Assembly (NCBI GenBank): GCA_021401465.1
Contig: JADDMT010000056.1
Coordinates: 131,374 to 195,373 of the forward strand
Direction: 5' to 3'
Source: Teratosphaeria epicoccoides
Lineage: Eukaryota > Ascomycota > Dothideomycetes > Mycosphaerellales > Teratosphaeriaceae
Length of the DNA stretch: 64,000 nucleotides
How positions within the stretch are numbered: position 1 is the first letter of the stretch; every line of letters starts with the position of its first letter. Both the position numbers and the translations under genes were made by a program. A model generated the notes under the pieces. That model did not search any database. It was not told where the DNA came from and was given only the letters and a program-made list of their open reading frames with translations. This document shows, piece after piece, positions 53,897-64,000 of the stretch.

Positions 53897-54560
53897 AAGT
53901 TAGTAGCAGTTAACGAGGTTTTCCTGTAGTTCCTAGGTGTTTTCAGTATGTAGGTATCCTTTCTACTTTATAAGGTATCTCTGACCTTTCTAGTCTAGGA
54001 TCCTTTTAACTTCAAACTTGTTCTCTTCCTCTAGTTAGAAGTGAAACGTTTCCTAGCATAGTGTTTTGGCGTCTGCTAGCTCTAGCATAGACACATAGAA
54101 TACTAGGTGTATCTTTGCGTCTTCTAGTAGTTTAAGTTAGTAATTAACTAGTCCGAGGGGCTTATTAATCAAAAATGGCCTAACCTTAACATAGTCTAGT
54201 TTCTTGGTCAATCTCTAGGTTCTTAGGTTTTTCGTAAAGAGGTAGACCTTATCCTCCTTCTTAAGCTAAGGTGCCATTTTTTGTTTAGTGTTATACTATC
54301 CTGTAATCTTCTCTTAAGACTTAGCAATTGCCTCTTGCAATTCCTTATGTACCTGCTTCAAGTCTTCTAAAGCGACTATTGCCTTATCCGCATGTAGATG
54401 TTGTAAACACTATTCCCTGAATAGTCGCAGATGTTTCCTAAAATTAGTAAAGAATAGTGATTGTTTTGTAGTCTCAGATTGTTGATTATTTAGTACAAGT
54501 TGTGCTATAGGCAGTAGTAATGCCTAATTGTTCTATGTGTAGTTAACGTAGTATCGTAAT
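53897..54560 (-). pseudogene. E2 pol 3' end: integrase C-terminus and chromodomain
   Basis: Minus-strand reading, ignoring TAG/TAA, gives the integrase C-terminal module (LKKEDKVYLFTKNLR, LINKPLG.VNY) and a chromodomain (FEVKRILD, YLIKWKGYLHTENT in damaged form), ending against the 3' end of the E2 accessory gene. The integrase core, RT and gag are missing; homology fades at about 54560, where unrelated repeat DNA begins. E2 is therefore truncated. Confidence 0.7.
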
Positions 54561-55316
54561 AATACGGTTAATACTAGGGGGCCATTAGAGCTGCATAGGT
54601 TCTAATGTCTGCCCTTAGCATGTAGTAACCCTACTATACATAGCAAGGGGGTCCTTCGTACATACGTTAGCTCGTATGTCATCTAAGTAGGATTAATGTT
54701 AACGTAGGATACCCCTATGTCGCTAACCCTACGATACCCCTACAGGGATAGGCTTAGACATTGCTTTCCCTAATTAAGGGGCGTTAGGGGTTATAAGCAC
54801 CTCTAGCGCTACCTCTGCGATAAGCAGAAAGCAGCGCTGTCTTGTACTTATTAAAAGGTCGGATTACTCTGTCATACTACGAGATATTTTCATATCATAT
54901 AGCATATATATCTATATTAGTTCTGCTTTCTCCCCCCTGCTTTGCAGTCTAGCAGAGAATACTACAATATGTCTAGAGTACTACGAACTCGTAACTAACA
55001 TGTAGTAAGTACTATCCTAAGCGCCCGCAATAGCAAAGCTAGCCTAAGTAACTAGCCTGTAGAAGCACCCTCTACGAGCGACACTACATTAAGCGACGTG
55101 TAAGATAATAAGACTAGTATAGGCTAGCTAAAGTACAGACTATAGGTCTATAGTAGGACTACTCGAATCGATAGAGATAGAAGTAGGATGAGTTAGGGGG
55201 ATCGAGGAGTCCCCTTACTATGCTAAGGCTAGGGGAGCCCGAGCCCTAATAGGGCGACCCTAGCCAGATCACGCTATGCTAGGCTAGTTAGGGCTAGTAT
55301 AGAGGCAGTCCTGACA
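54561..55316. repeat. Degenerate repeat DNA, probably including the E3 3' LTR
   Basis: No coding frame seen. The stretch ends ...CAGTCCTGACA at 55316 and is followed by TTGCCCTACCCTCCCC, whose complement is a purine tract; by analogy with E1 and E2 this marks the end of the E3 3' LTR. I could not place the LTR's other end. Confidence 0.4.
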
Positions 55317-55693
55317 TTGCCCTACCCTCCCCTAGGTTTTGTCCTTGAAACCCGCATGATAGTGTCGAAACACACGACTAATATAGGTAGAAGGTAGTCA
55401 AAAGATATAGAACTTAGTAGCGGCGACTAGTCCTAAATGGGAAGTCGCTAGTAATAAGTCATACTAATAATAACAAAAGAACTCGAAGTTTAATTCTAAA
55501 CCTTCTAACCTATATCTACCTTTAATTAGTAAGTAAAGTGCGAATCCTATAGGCTAGCGAGAATAGGGCAAATTAGTCTAATCTGGTCTATTCTGTAGTA
55601 GTACAGGCGTTTCAGGTACTAATAGTAGCATGTAGTCCTAGAGTCCCGTAACCCTATCCGTAAACGAATTTGTCTGACGCGAACTAGTCTAAC

Positions 55694-56640
55694 ATAATAG
55701 CGAACAGGAAGAGATTAGCCGCTAAGGTCATGCGCAAGGAGTACAACTATGATCTAGAGACTACTTCCTCGTTCCTAGCTAATCTATGCTACAGCTGCTG
55801 CGAGAGACCTAACCCGGCTAATATTAAGAAGCTCTGCCCTATTGTAAACAAGCCTGTCCCCGCTAGGATCACACCTAACTGCGGCAACTGCCTAAGTAGC
55901 AAGGACTACTTCTAGGTAGGTCAATCTAGTCTAGTTCGGTGCACTATGGCTAACTCTAATAGCTCCTAGCCTCGAAGGAAGACAAGTAGAAGGGTATGCG
56001 CTATGAGATTAAAGCCTTAGCCGATAATGCTAGTAACGACAAGAAGGAGGCTATCATGCGCTACATTAGGAAGATCGTAGGCACTACGATCCTATAAGTG
56101 CCAGACTAGGGCACTCTGCCCTAGAATAGAGCTAACTAGTTTGTAGGGAGCTAGGTAACACCCTTCGTGGCGAGGGCGGCTTGTCGCAGCACCTTAGGCA
56201 GGAGAGGTAGGACTAATCTAGCAAGAAGGTAGCAAAGCGTGTTTGTAACGGGAGTACTCTAACCCCGAATGTAAGTATTAGGTCCCTTTTAGCCTCGCCT
56301 AGTCTATACTGACCCTGTCTAGAAGCTCAAGGGCTCGAAGTTCTTAATCAAGGACACTTCAGCTAGTAAGCGCCTTAAGGACATTAAGCGGATTAGTAAT
56401 AGGCACATTGCGGAGATAGCGACCTCGCTCTAGAACATCTCGGCCTGTGTTAGCAAGATGAAGAGTAGTAGGCCTAAGTCCGACCTCTAGGGCATGCTTC
56501 TCGTCCTAACTACCCGCGAGTTAGAGGGCAGGGCCCTAAACGAGGGTCATGAGGACGATAAGGACAGCGACTAGGGCGGTCTAGTCTAGAACGGACTAAT
56601 CTGGTATAGTCTAGGCATGAGTAGTACAAGTGTAGTTTAG
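55694..56640 (+). pseudogene. E3 antisense Cys-rich accessory gene, with intron
   Basis: Exon 1 begins at an ATA (55694 or 55697, likely former ATG) or ATG 55730 and encodes NLCYSCCERPNP, KLCPIV and NCGNCLSSKDYF. A 47-nt intron (55916-55962, GTAGGT, CTAAC branch site, AATAG) precedes exon 2. Exon 2 continues in frame as LLASKEDK.KGMRYEIKALADNAS and on through RLVYTDPV and KRLKDIKRISNRHIAEIA to about 56640. Stops are TAG/TAA. The Tyr in KDY may be a former Cys (TGC to TAC), completing a CxxC-x5-C motif like those in the other accessory genes. It points toward, and converges with, the E3 pol fragment. Confidence 0.6.
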
Positions 56641-56642
56641 GC

Positions 56643-56730
56643 GGGGCTAGGCCGCTAGTAGGAGCACTAGGGAATCTTGGCTAGGCACAGGTTAGCATTT
56701 GCCTGGCCTAGACTAGGGCGGCCTAGCCCC
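56643..56730. other. Large imperfect palindrome between convergent E3 genes
   Basis: GGGGCTAGGCCGCTAG (56643-56658) faces CTAGGGCGGCCTAGCCCC (56713-56730), with an inner GGCTAGGCA/TGCCTGGCC pair. It could form a long hairpin between the 3' ends of the accessory gene and pol, as a terminator or as a remnant small element. Confidence 0.55.
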
Positions 56731-56851
56731 TATTGTTGTTTTAAAATCCTGCTAACAGTAAATAGCTGTAACCTTTAGCTATTTGCTACACTTCTGTCTA
56801 ATCCCTACTCGCCTAGTCTAATTAGGCCCGTTTAGTCACACTCTAGGCACC

Positions 56852-57184
56852 CTAGCGACGAGGTGCCCCTACCTGCTTGTTCTTGCCCTGAGGGGGACGG
56901 CGTGTGCCTAGCTTCTTCTTGAAAGCGTCTATGGCCGCCTTGCTAATATGTACCGCTAGTTCCTAGGTATCCTCTTTACTACTATACCCCTTCTAGGATA
57001 CTAGGTAGGACTAATCACCGAACTTATCGACCTGTTTCTCCTTAATGTAGTCTACTTCGTACATGTCGTCCGCATCCGCCTCAAATCTCTGCTATTCTGA
57101 CTACTGCCTAGCCCGGAGCAGGCTATTAGCAGCTAGCTCGAGGAGTAATACATAGAAGGTAGGGTAGATGCGCATTGTCACGAA
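56852..57184 (-). pseudogene. E3 pol 3' end: chromodomain
   Basis: Minus-strand reading gives MRIYPTFYVLLLELAANSLLRAR, the usual lead into a Gypsy chromodomain, then YEVDYIKEKQVDKFGD, SYLVS, KGYSSKEDT and ELAVHISKAAIDAFKKK. Tags between these pieces fit lost Trp and Gln codons. Homology stops at about 57190; the rest of pol is missing. It converges on the E3 accessory gene. Confidence 0.7.
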
Positions 57185-58354
57185 AATCAAGGCCCTAAGT
57201 AGACTAAGTAACTTGTGTTACTTAGCTTACTTACCTACTCGTCTGACTTGGCCTGCTTGTATGTACCCCCGAGAAACTCGGCCCCTCCTAAGCTACTCGT
57301 GTCGCGGACGCGAGTAGCTCAGAGTGCAAGAGTGCTATTAGTAAGTAACTTACTCCTAGTAGTATACTAGTAGCAAGTAGCTTAGGCACGCAAGCTAAGC
57401 TACTTAAATCAAAACAATTTGCACGTAATAGACGTTAAAGTCATGATTTTAGTTAATACTACAAATCTTGTTATTGTCGCACTATGCTCTTTTACTATTA
57501 ACACTAAATCTGACGTACAACGCAGGTCAAGCAGATTTGCTAACACTAAACACATATACAGCTTAAACGCAGCTTTTATAACGCCTCTTAAATTCAAGCA
57601 AGCTACTATATCTAACTTGCGCCTTACGCCCGAAGACCTTAATTAGTATAGCTAGTAACAAATGCATAGCTACTACATACTATCTAAATATCCTGTATTA
57701 GCTCTTACACATGACTCTTTTACTCGCCCTCATCCTCTATTCCGTTCTACTAGCTTACCTTCACTACTAACGACTCTCCTAAAGCGCTACTATTTCGCCC
57801 CTCCTGTAGCTTCTTAAAGGTCGCATCATTAAAGACCTTGTCGCTATAGCCCTTAATCTGCTCTGACAAGGTTAAGTCCGTAAATGCTATGTGCTACTAC
57901 AACTGACTATCCCTTAACTTAGTGTCGCCAAGCGTATCCTCTACCTTCTCTACAACGTTCGACTAGTTGCTTATAAGGTCACACTAATCGAGTAGAGCGC
58001 ATACTATGCTACATTACAACTGTTAGCTAATGTATACCCCGTGGCTACTAAACTACTGCTAGTACCTCCTATTAATATTAAAGTGCTAGTAGTATGTTAG
58101 TAGCATAACGCTAGTATACTACTAGCATACTTACCTAGCATTTTTTGCCTCTGCCTCTAGCAAAGCTTGGCTCCTACTATTGCCTTAGTCTTTGTTCTTC
58201 GCGGTCAAGCTTCGTGTCCTATAGCTATCATCATTAACTACGCCGCTACGTAGAGTTAATAATCGTACTTACTATGTGCCCGCTCTAGTAAGTCTTTACG
58301 TTTCGCCTCTCGCTAGAGCCACGCTAGTGTTTATCTGTTGTTAGCATAGTTTAG
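57185..58354. other. Mixed repeat DNA with a less-mutated island
   Basis: 57291-57319 is a near-perfect 13-bp hairpin (AGCTACTCG...CGAGTAGCT, 3-nt loop). 57405-57650 has many CpA and TpG dinucleotides, unlike its surroundings, and a 75-codon open frame; I do not recognise it. Around 57740-58010 a minus-strand frame stays legible (LTLSEQIKGYSDKVFNDATF, KKLQEGRNSSALGE) but has no family I can name. 58040-58140 is CTAGTAG-rich. Confidence 0.4.
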
Positions 58355-58358
58355 TCGA

Positions 58359-58365
58359 TATATAA
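58359..58365 (+). promoter_or_regulatory. TATA box, probably of E4
   Basis: TATATAA followed by a pyrimidine-rich stretch, about 70 bp before the first legible gag codons. Confidence 0.4.
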
Positions 58366-58429
58366 GTCCCCTCACCTATACCGCTTGTCTACACTAGTCA
58401 CAATTAACTACCTACTCTGTAGCTTAGGC

Positions 58430-61400
58430 CTCTCGCTACTTGAGCAAGCCCTCCGAGCCAAAAGACGGTAGCGAGAAGCCTCCGAGTAGCTGCCACATCT
58501 GTGGAGCGAGGGACTACTAGGCGGCTCGCTGTCCTAAACGAAGTGATGGGAAGAAGGTAAGCAAGGTGTCCGAAACCTCCCTAGAGGGGAGGCGAAAGAA
58601 GGACAAGCCCGAGACAACCGAATGGCTACCGCGGGTATCCAAGCTGTCTGTCACTAATAGTGTAGACTCGTGGCCTGCGCGGCGCCTATCCGGCGCGGTC
58701 CGAGTTAATGGCTCGCTCGAGCTAGTAGACTGTATGTTAGATGACCTTGCGGAGGTTAACGTGATACCCTAGAGGGTAATCGTACGGCTCGGTTTGAAGC
58801 CGATCCTAGGAGCCCTGCTGCCTACCATGAAGTCTTTTTAGGGCGAAGGCGTAGCGGCTCGAGGCGCGTACAACGTGCGCCTCTAACTCGCGGACTCCTC
58901 GGGAGAAGTGCGCGAGACTAACGAAGTCTTCTACGCCGAAGACGTTCCTGATAAGGAGCTCCTGCTTAGCCGCCCTTAGCGCTACAAGCAGGGAGTCGTT
59001 GTTAATAGAGCTACCGACAACTAGTTCTATAGCTCCATAGGCGAAGTTCCTACGGTGCGGATACGTGACGCACACAGCTTCTACAAGGACATGAAGAAGG
59101 TCTAATGCGTGTATGCGGTCCGCATACGGAACGTCAAGGAAGACGTTACCCTTCCGCCTGAGTTAGAGGAATACGCCGATATTTTCGACGCAGAGGCTGC
59201 GGCCTATGCCCGGGCCCTAGACGCGGAACATGCGATTAACCTTAAGGAGGGTTACAATCCTCCGCATCGACCTCTGTACCCCATGTCGGAATCGTAGCTC
59301 GAAACACTTCGAGACTACCTCTACAAGGCGCAAAGGAACGCGTGGATCCGACGAAGCGACAGCGAGGCTAGAGCGTTAGTTATGTTCGTCCTGAAGAAGG
59401 ACAACACGCTCCGCCTATGCGTTAACTATAGGGGCCTTAACGCGGTAACCTAGAAGAACCGCTGCCCCCTACTACTTATTAGCGAGACGCTTGACCGCCT
59501 TGGTCGCGCCGCCATCTTCTCGTCTATCGACTTGAAGGACGCCTACTACTAGATACCGATCCGAAAGGGCGACGAGTAGAAGACCGCATTCTAAACGCGG
59601 TATGGACACTTCGAGTATACAGTGATGCTGTTTGGCTTGACTAACGCACTAGCGACGTTCTAAGCGTATATTAACCGGGCCCTAGCCGGCCTCGTTGACA
59701 CCTGCTACGTAGTGTATTTGGACGATATACTAGTCTATTCCGACTCGAAGGAGGAGCATATGCGGCATCTAAGTATGGTGCTCGAACGGCTCCGCAAGTT
59801 CGCTCTCTACGCGAACCTAAAGAAGTGCTCATTCCTGACGGATAGGATTGAGTTTCTCGAATACATCGTCTCTACGGAAGGAGTCATCATGGATGACTGA
59901 AGGGTGTCCGTAATCGCGGAGTAGCCGCGGCTAACTACCCTCCGAGAAGTGCAGGTGTTCCTAGGATTTACTAACTTCTACCGCAGATTCATACGATCTT
60001 ACTCGAAGATCGTGGCTCCCCTCACGGCCCTCGCAAAGGGCGCGGTTCGAGGAAAAAAGCCAGGGAAAGTGCCTTAGGAGGAGGCTTAGAGCAAGGCCTT
60101 CTCTGAACTTAAAGCAGCTTTTCAAACTGCGCCTATACTTCGGCACTTTGACCCCGCTACGAAGATCCGGATAGAGACCGATGCTTCAAAATTCGCAATA
60201 GCCGCAATTATATCGCAGCTCTAGTCGCACGAAGGCAGTACGCGATAGTACCCGATTGCCTTCTAGTCGCGGAAGATGCAGGGCGCTAAGCTTAACTACG
60301 AGACTTACGACTAAGAGCTTTTGGCTATTGTTGACAGCTTCAAGGAGTACTAACACTACCTCGAAGGCGCAGCGCACCCTATTAAGGTGCTCACCGACCA
60401 TAACAACCTTCGCGGCTTCATGGGCGTAAAGCAGCTAAGTAGTCGGCAAGCAAGGTAGGCGACTTTCCTCGCTAGCTTTGACTTCGTTATCTAGCATCGT
60501 TCCGGAAAGACGAATCCGGCCGACGGTCCTTCGCGACGACCGGACTACAACACTAGGGAAGAGGGTAACTGACAGCTTCTCCCTACGCTGCAAACGAAGC
60601 TTACAGTTTAGGGCGGCGATCTGTCATTAGCTCCTCTTGTAGGCCGACTGCGGGTCTAATGGGGCCTCATAGCCTCCGCTAGTGACGAACCCTCCTATCT
60701 GGCAGTTGTGGCGACCGTGTCTAGCTCGATCCATGCGGTAGTCAACTAGCTCACATGCGGTAAGCATGCGATGTCTAAAGAACCCTTTGAAGAAGTCTCG
60801 AGACTTATTCAGCGGTTGCAAGAGCGAGAACCGGAGTTAATTAATAAGGGTGTAGCCCTCTAGGACACCGCAGGCGGTCCGAAGTACTAGACCAAGTCAG
60901 GCGACTTGTAGTACTTTGACAATAGGCTCTACGTACCCGCCGACCGCGTACTCCGTTCGCAGCTCCTCTGTATTCATCATGACGATGAACTCGCGGGCCA
61001 TTTTGGCGTAGAGAAGACGAACGCACTTCTCGGACGCAAATACTAGTAGCCTACGCTAGAACAGGATGTCTCTGACTATGTCAAATCCTGCTAGACATGC
61101 CAGATTAGCAAATCTCGGCGCTATCGCCCCTACGGCGATGCTTAGGCGCTCCTACTGCCAGAGAGACTATGGCAAGACTTGACCATAGATTTCATTACTG
61201 ATTTGCCGCTAGCAAAGTAGAAAGGCGATGTGGTTGATGCTGTCCTTGTAGTAGTCGACCGATACTCGAAGATGAATATCTTCATCCTATGTACGAAAAA
61301 GTGCATAAGTGGCGAGCTTGCGCGGCTACTTCGCGATGAAGTCATACAGCGCTTTAGTGTCCCCCGAAGTATCCTATTAGATCGAGGTTCTGTCTTTACT

Positions 61401-62291
61401 AGTAAATACTAGCAAGAATTTGTGTTTGAAGCGCGTGTCAAGCACCGCCTAAGTACAGCATTCTATCTACAGACTAATAGTCAGACTGAACGTATGAACC
61501 AGACTCTTGAGTAGTACCTTCGGTGCTACTACGCTAAGAACCAGGATGCCTGGGCTGACGTAATTCCTATGGCGGAATTTGCAGTTAATAACAGCGTGCA
61601 TGCTGCTATGCGCATGTCGCCATTTTAGATTCTCTATGGCTTTGATCCGGAAATACACCTAGAACCGCCTCAGGACGAGTCTTCTGAGGAGAGGGTACTA
61701 GCCGCCACGGAATTAGCGCGGCGTATGCGCAAGGTACATTCGGTGCTAATAGAACACTAGAAAAAGGCCTCAGAATCCCAGATTAAACATAATAACGCCT
61801 GTGCTAAACCGATGTAGTATGTAGTTAGTACGAAGGTATTACTGTTAACAAAGAATCTCAAGCTGAAACTTCCGAGCAAGAAGATGACGCCAAGGTTCGT
61901 CGGACCCTTCCGGATACGCGACGCGATAGGCTCGCAGGCGTACTAGCTATCGTTGCCATCGTCGTATCGTGTGCATGACGTCTTCTATGTATCTCTACTC
62001 GAACCATAGGTATAGCGCGAGGGCGAAGAGCCCGCGGACCCGATGCTAGTAGCAGAAGAGAACGAAGAGTAGGAAGTCGAGGGTATTAAGGACAGTATGC
62101 GGCGCAAGGGCGCAACGCACTATCTAGTGAAGTAGAAAGGATACCTACCTGAGTACACATAATAGGTTCCGGCCGAAGACTGCAAGAACGCTCCGGAAGC
62201 TATTCGTGAATTCGAAGAGCGGAGGAAGCGTGAGCAGGGCTTAAGAAGGTCGATTCGTAGGAAGATAAGGGTTCTAGAGCAGAATTCTTGA
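58430..62291 (+). pseudogene. E4 gag-pol, one unbroken frame apart from point-mutation stops
   Basis: From the zinc knuckle at 58491 (CHICGARDY..AARC; the Tyr replaces the expected His, as CAC to TAC would give) to the TGA at 62289 there are 1,266 codons in a single frame with no indel. Domains in order: retropepsin-like region, RT (VNYRGLNAV, SIDLKDAYY, YLDD at 59715-59726), RNase H (RIETDASKFAIAA near 60180), integrase (HHDDELAGHFG zinc part; Asp in LTIDFITDLP, Asp in LLDRGSVFTSK, Glu in TERMNQTLE), and a chromodomain (EVEGIKDSMRRKGATHYLVK, KGYLPEYT). Internal stops are TAG or TAA. Gag and pol share a frame here, unlike E1. Confidence 0.85.
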
Positions 62292-62431
62292 CATGTGTAT
62301 GTAGCGCATAACGCGCGAAGCGACAACGAGAAGCAAACGCCCTACTCATACATCATTGATGCCTAAAGGCACACCTAGAATAAACCTAAGAAGAACAAGA
62401 GACATGCTCAGATTAGCTTCGTAGCTAATGC

Positions 62432-63928
62432 TTAGCGACTACTAGTTAGGGGCTTCCTAACCGAACCCGAAGCAGGAGAGTCTTTCTTGTTGCGGTCCGC
62501 TAGGGACTGCCTACCTACACGGGGTCTACCAAACACCCCGAAGCGACTATAAGTAACAGGGGTAGCAACGCCACGAAGAGAGGCCGGCATCTTCTTCTTT
62601 AGTAGGTTGCGAGGGAGCTCGTCTTCGGAGCCTATAGTAGCTAGAGAACTAGCGACACCCTTACCGCGCCTAGTCGCGACGACTACCTCATCCTTAGCAT
62701 CAGAAGGCGAAGAGACTCGAGCGCGCTTGCGGCTGTCGCGCTCGGCCCTCAAGATCATCTTGCGCTTCTTGACACAAGTGTTAACCACATCATCGGACTC
62801 GGTGTCTCCCTTAGGCGTAACCGGTATAGTGACACTACGGCGCGAAGGGATCACGTTAGGACCGAAGGTATCCTGAACGTCGTCATCCTCCTCATCCTCA
62901 AAGATCTGGCCTAGAGGCTTGTGCCTTAGCGTCTTGATAGACGCAGTGCGGGTCGCAAGCGGGGAAGGCTCGGCTTCCTCGTCGCTGACCTTAATTTTGG
63001 CCCTGGCCCTCTTCTTCTTCTTAGACAGTAGCGTCGAGGCAGCGTAGGCGGCAGCGCTACAATGTATTAGCTGTACGCACACGACAGGATTCGAGTAAGT
63101 AACTTACGGCTTAGTCCTCGGGACTAGCTTAGAGGCAGGCTGCCTCTCGGTACGGCGCTAGGGCGTGGCCTTAGTAGTAGGAGCGGCGAATTGCTTGATG
63201 ACCTTCTTGCGGATCATCCGCGTTTCGAAGTCATCGTCAATAGAGGCAAGGGCCCCGAGTTGCTGACGCTGACGGCTAGTCGGATACTTCTCGACGCTAA
63301 CGTTAGCCTAGCGGAAAAGTTAGCATTTCATACTTGGAGGGTACCTGTACCGTATGCGTACTATGGCGAAGGTCTCGACCCTAACAGTTAGCACCTTCAA
63401 GATCTTCTAGACTAAGTCTGCGATCAGACCTAGACAAACGTTTTCGCCTGTTAGCAGAGAGTCGAAGCGAACGCCGCCATGAGAACGGTTAGTAGTCGCG
63501 GTGAAGCACGAGAGGGCGCCGAGCAGGTAGGCGAGTGCCTCGCGGTACTTGGCCTGTAGCCTGTTCATAGTCAGAGTGCCTTCGGCAATCCCCTTGTCGC
63601 GCGTACTCTAGAAGTCATTGATGTTACGGCAGAGCTAGTTGTACTCGCCGTACACCTCTTCAGGGAGGTCTTGGCATTTTTGATGCTTGCCATTGCAGTT
63701 AACACAATTGCGGTAGACACCGCCCTCATCAAACCCGCTGACGCAGATCTCGGCTACGCTTCGGTTAGTACAAGTCACGCATACCTCGCGGGTAGGGGAC
63801 GCCTTACTAACACGCGGAGGAGAGATGTGTGCAGCTTGGCTACTAAGGTTGTCGAGGCATCGTCGACACGAGCGACGATCGCGGGCAGAGCGAGTAGCGT
63901 CGAACTTAGTCTGCAGCACATGAGCCAT
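62432..63928 (-). pseudogene. E4 antisense Cys-rich accessory gene, with intron
   Basis: Two exons on the minus strand, 63928-63108 and 63056-62432, joined in frame by a 51-nt intron (GTAAGT ... CTAATAC ... TTGTAG); about 481 codons. Exon 1 holds the Cys region: SCRRC, EVCVTC, EICVSG, NCVNCNGKHQKCQDLPEE. Alpha-helical sequence follows (RLQAKYREALAYLLGAL), with six stops (five TAG, one TAA). Exon 2 has no internal stop in over 200 codons and encodes a basic/acidic, Ser-rich tail with nuclear-signal-like runs (SKKKKRARAKIK, VKKRKM, DSRKRARVSS). Zinc-binding head plus nuclear-looking tail suggest a nucleic-acid-associated protein; that is inference. It converges on gag-pol with 140 bp between stops. 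Confidence 0.65.
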
Positions 63929-64000
63929 TATAGCTAAGACAGGTTGATTGATCTTAATTAATTGATTGAAGAAGAAGGAGCTCTAGTACGGACCCGCAGA

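Larger units (their letters stand above)
58355..64000 (+). mobile_element. E4, chromodomain Ty3/Gypsy retrotransposon, right end outside the window
   Basis: Plus-strand element with a TATATAA box at 58359 (probably in the 5' LTR or leader), gag-pol to 62291, then an opposite-strand accessory gene (63928-62432). A purine run GAAGAAGAAGGAG (63968-63980) may be the polypurine tract before a 3' LTR beyond the window. The gag N-terminal region appears to be missing or very short. Confidence 0.75.

Noticed and set aside
54561..55316. Complete E3 3' LTR
   Set aside because: Only the end next to the purine tract is convincing; no matching TG start could be identified by eye, so boundaries are not claimed.
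43600..64000. TAG read as a sense codon (recoding) because so many frames stop only at TAG
   Set aside because: Normal genes in the first 43 kb use TAG as a true stop, and the TAGs correspond to both Gln and Trp positions. That fits CpA-directed mutation, not a reassigned codon.

Overview
The window reads as filamentous ascomycete (Pezizomycotina) nuclear DNA. Genes carry short GT-AG introns with CTAAC-like branch sites. The gene set includes fungal families (Dug3, DUF4048, an LCCL membrane protein, an HsbA-like secreted protein, DUF3431), and a single dispersed 5S rRNA gene is present. The transposons carry a heavy repeat-induced point mutation (RIP)-like signature. A Dothideomycete (Capnodiales/Mycosphaerellales-like) is my guess from the overall look, not something I can prove.

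The window has two compartments. From 1 to about 43.5 kb it is ordinary gene-dense euchromatin, with about 17 protein genes I can support: Ulp2-type SUMO protease, Ubc7 E2, S-adenosylmethionine decarboxylase, a cytochrome P450, a Bcs1-type AAA ATPase, a GPI-anchored surface protein, an epoxide-hydrolase-fold protein that has lost its catalytic residues, a mitochondrial membrane protein, a small membrane protein, a DUF4048 protein, Tim22, a coiled-coil protein, Dug3, CFIm25, a small SMP-type protein, an Aro8-like aminotransferase, an LCCL membrane protein and an HsbA-like secreted protein. Two further genes (NTF2/SnoaL-like and DUF3431) appear frameshifted. Most are housekeeping genes and form no obvious cluster. 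Ubc7 and Ulp2 are neighbours in ubiquitin/SUMO biology, and Dug3/CFIm25 and the aminotransferase/LCCL gene share divergent promoters.

A 5S rRNA gene at 43362-43480 sits just before the boundary. From about 43.6 kb to the end the DNA is a nested block of mutated LTR retrotransposons: a fold-back element made of two inverted 191-bp LTRs, and four chromodomain Ty3/Gypsy elements (called E1 to E4 here). E1 (46332-53349) is structurally complete, with 490-bp LTRs and a 5-bp target duplication, and is inserted into the 5' end of an accessory gene of E2. E3 and E4 lie to the right.

The most interesting signal is that all four chromoviruses carry, beyond the 3' end of pol, an extra gene on the opposite strand. 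Its product begins with paired CxxC motifs (C-x2-C ... C-x2-C-x4-7-C). In E1 and E2 it starts about 75-80 bp inside the 3' LTR and runs toward pol, so the two genes converge. In E3 and E4 the antisense gene also seems to contain a small spliceosomal intron, which the sense genomic RNA would not remove. The damage in these elements is almost entirely C-to-T/G-to-A: stops are nearly all TAG or TAA, and E4 keeps one frame for 1,266 codons without an indel, so the ancestral proteins remain legible.
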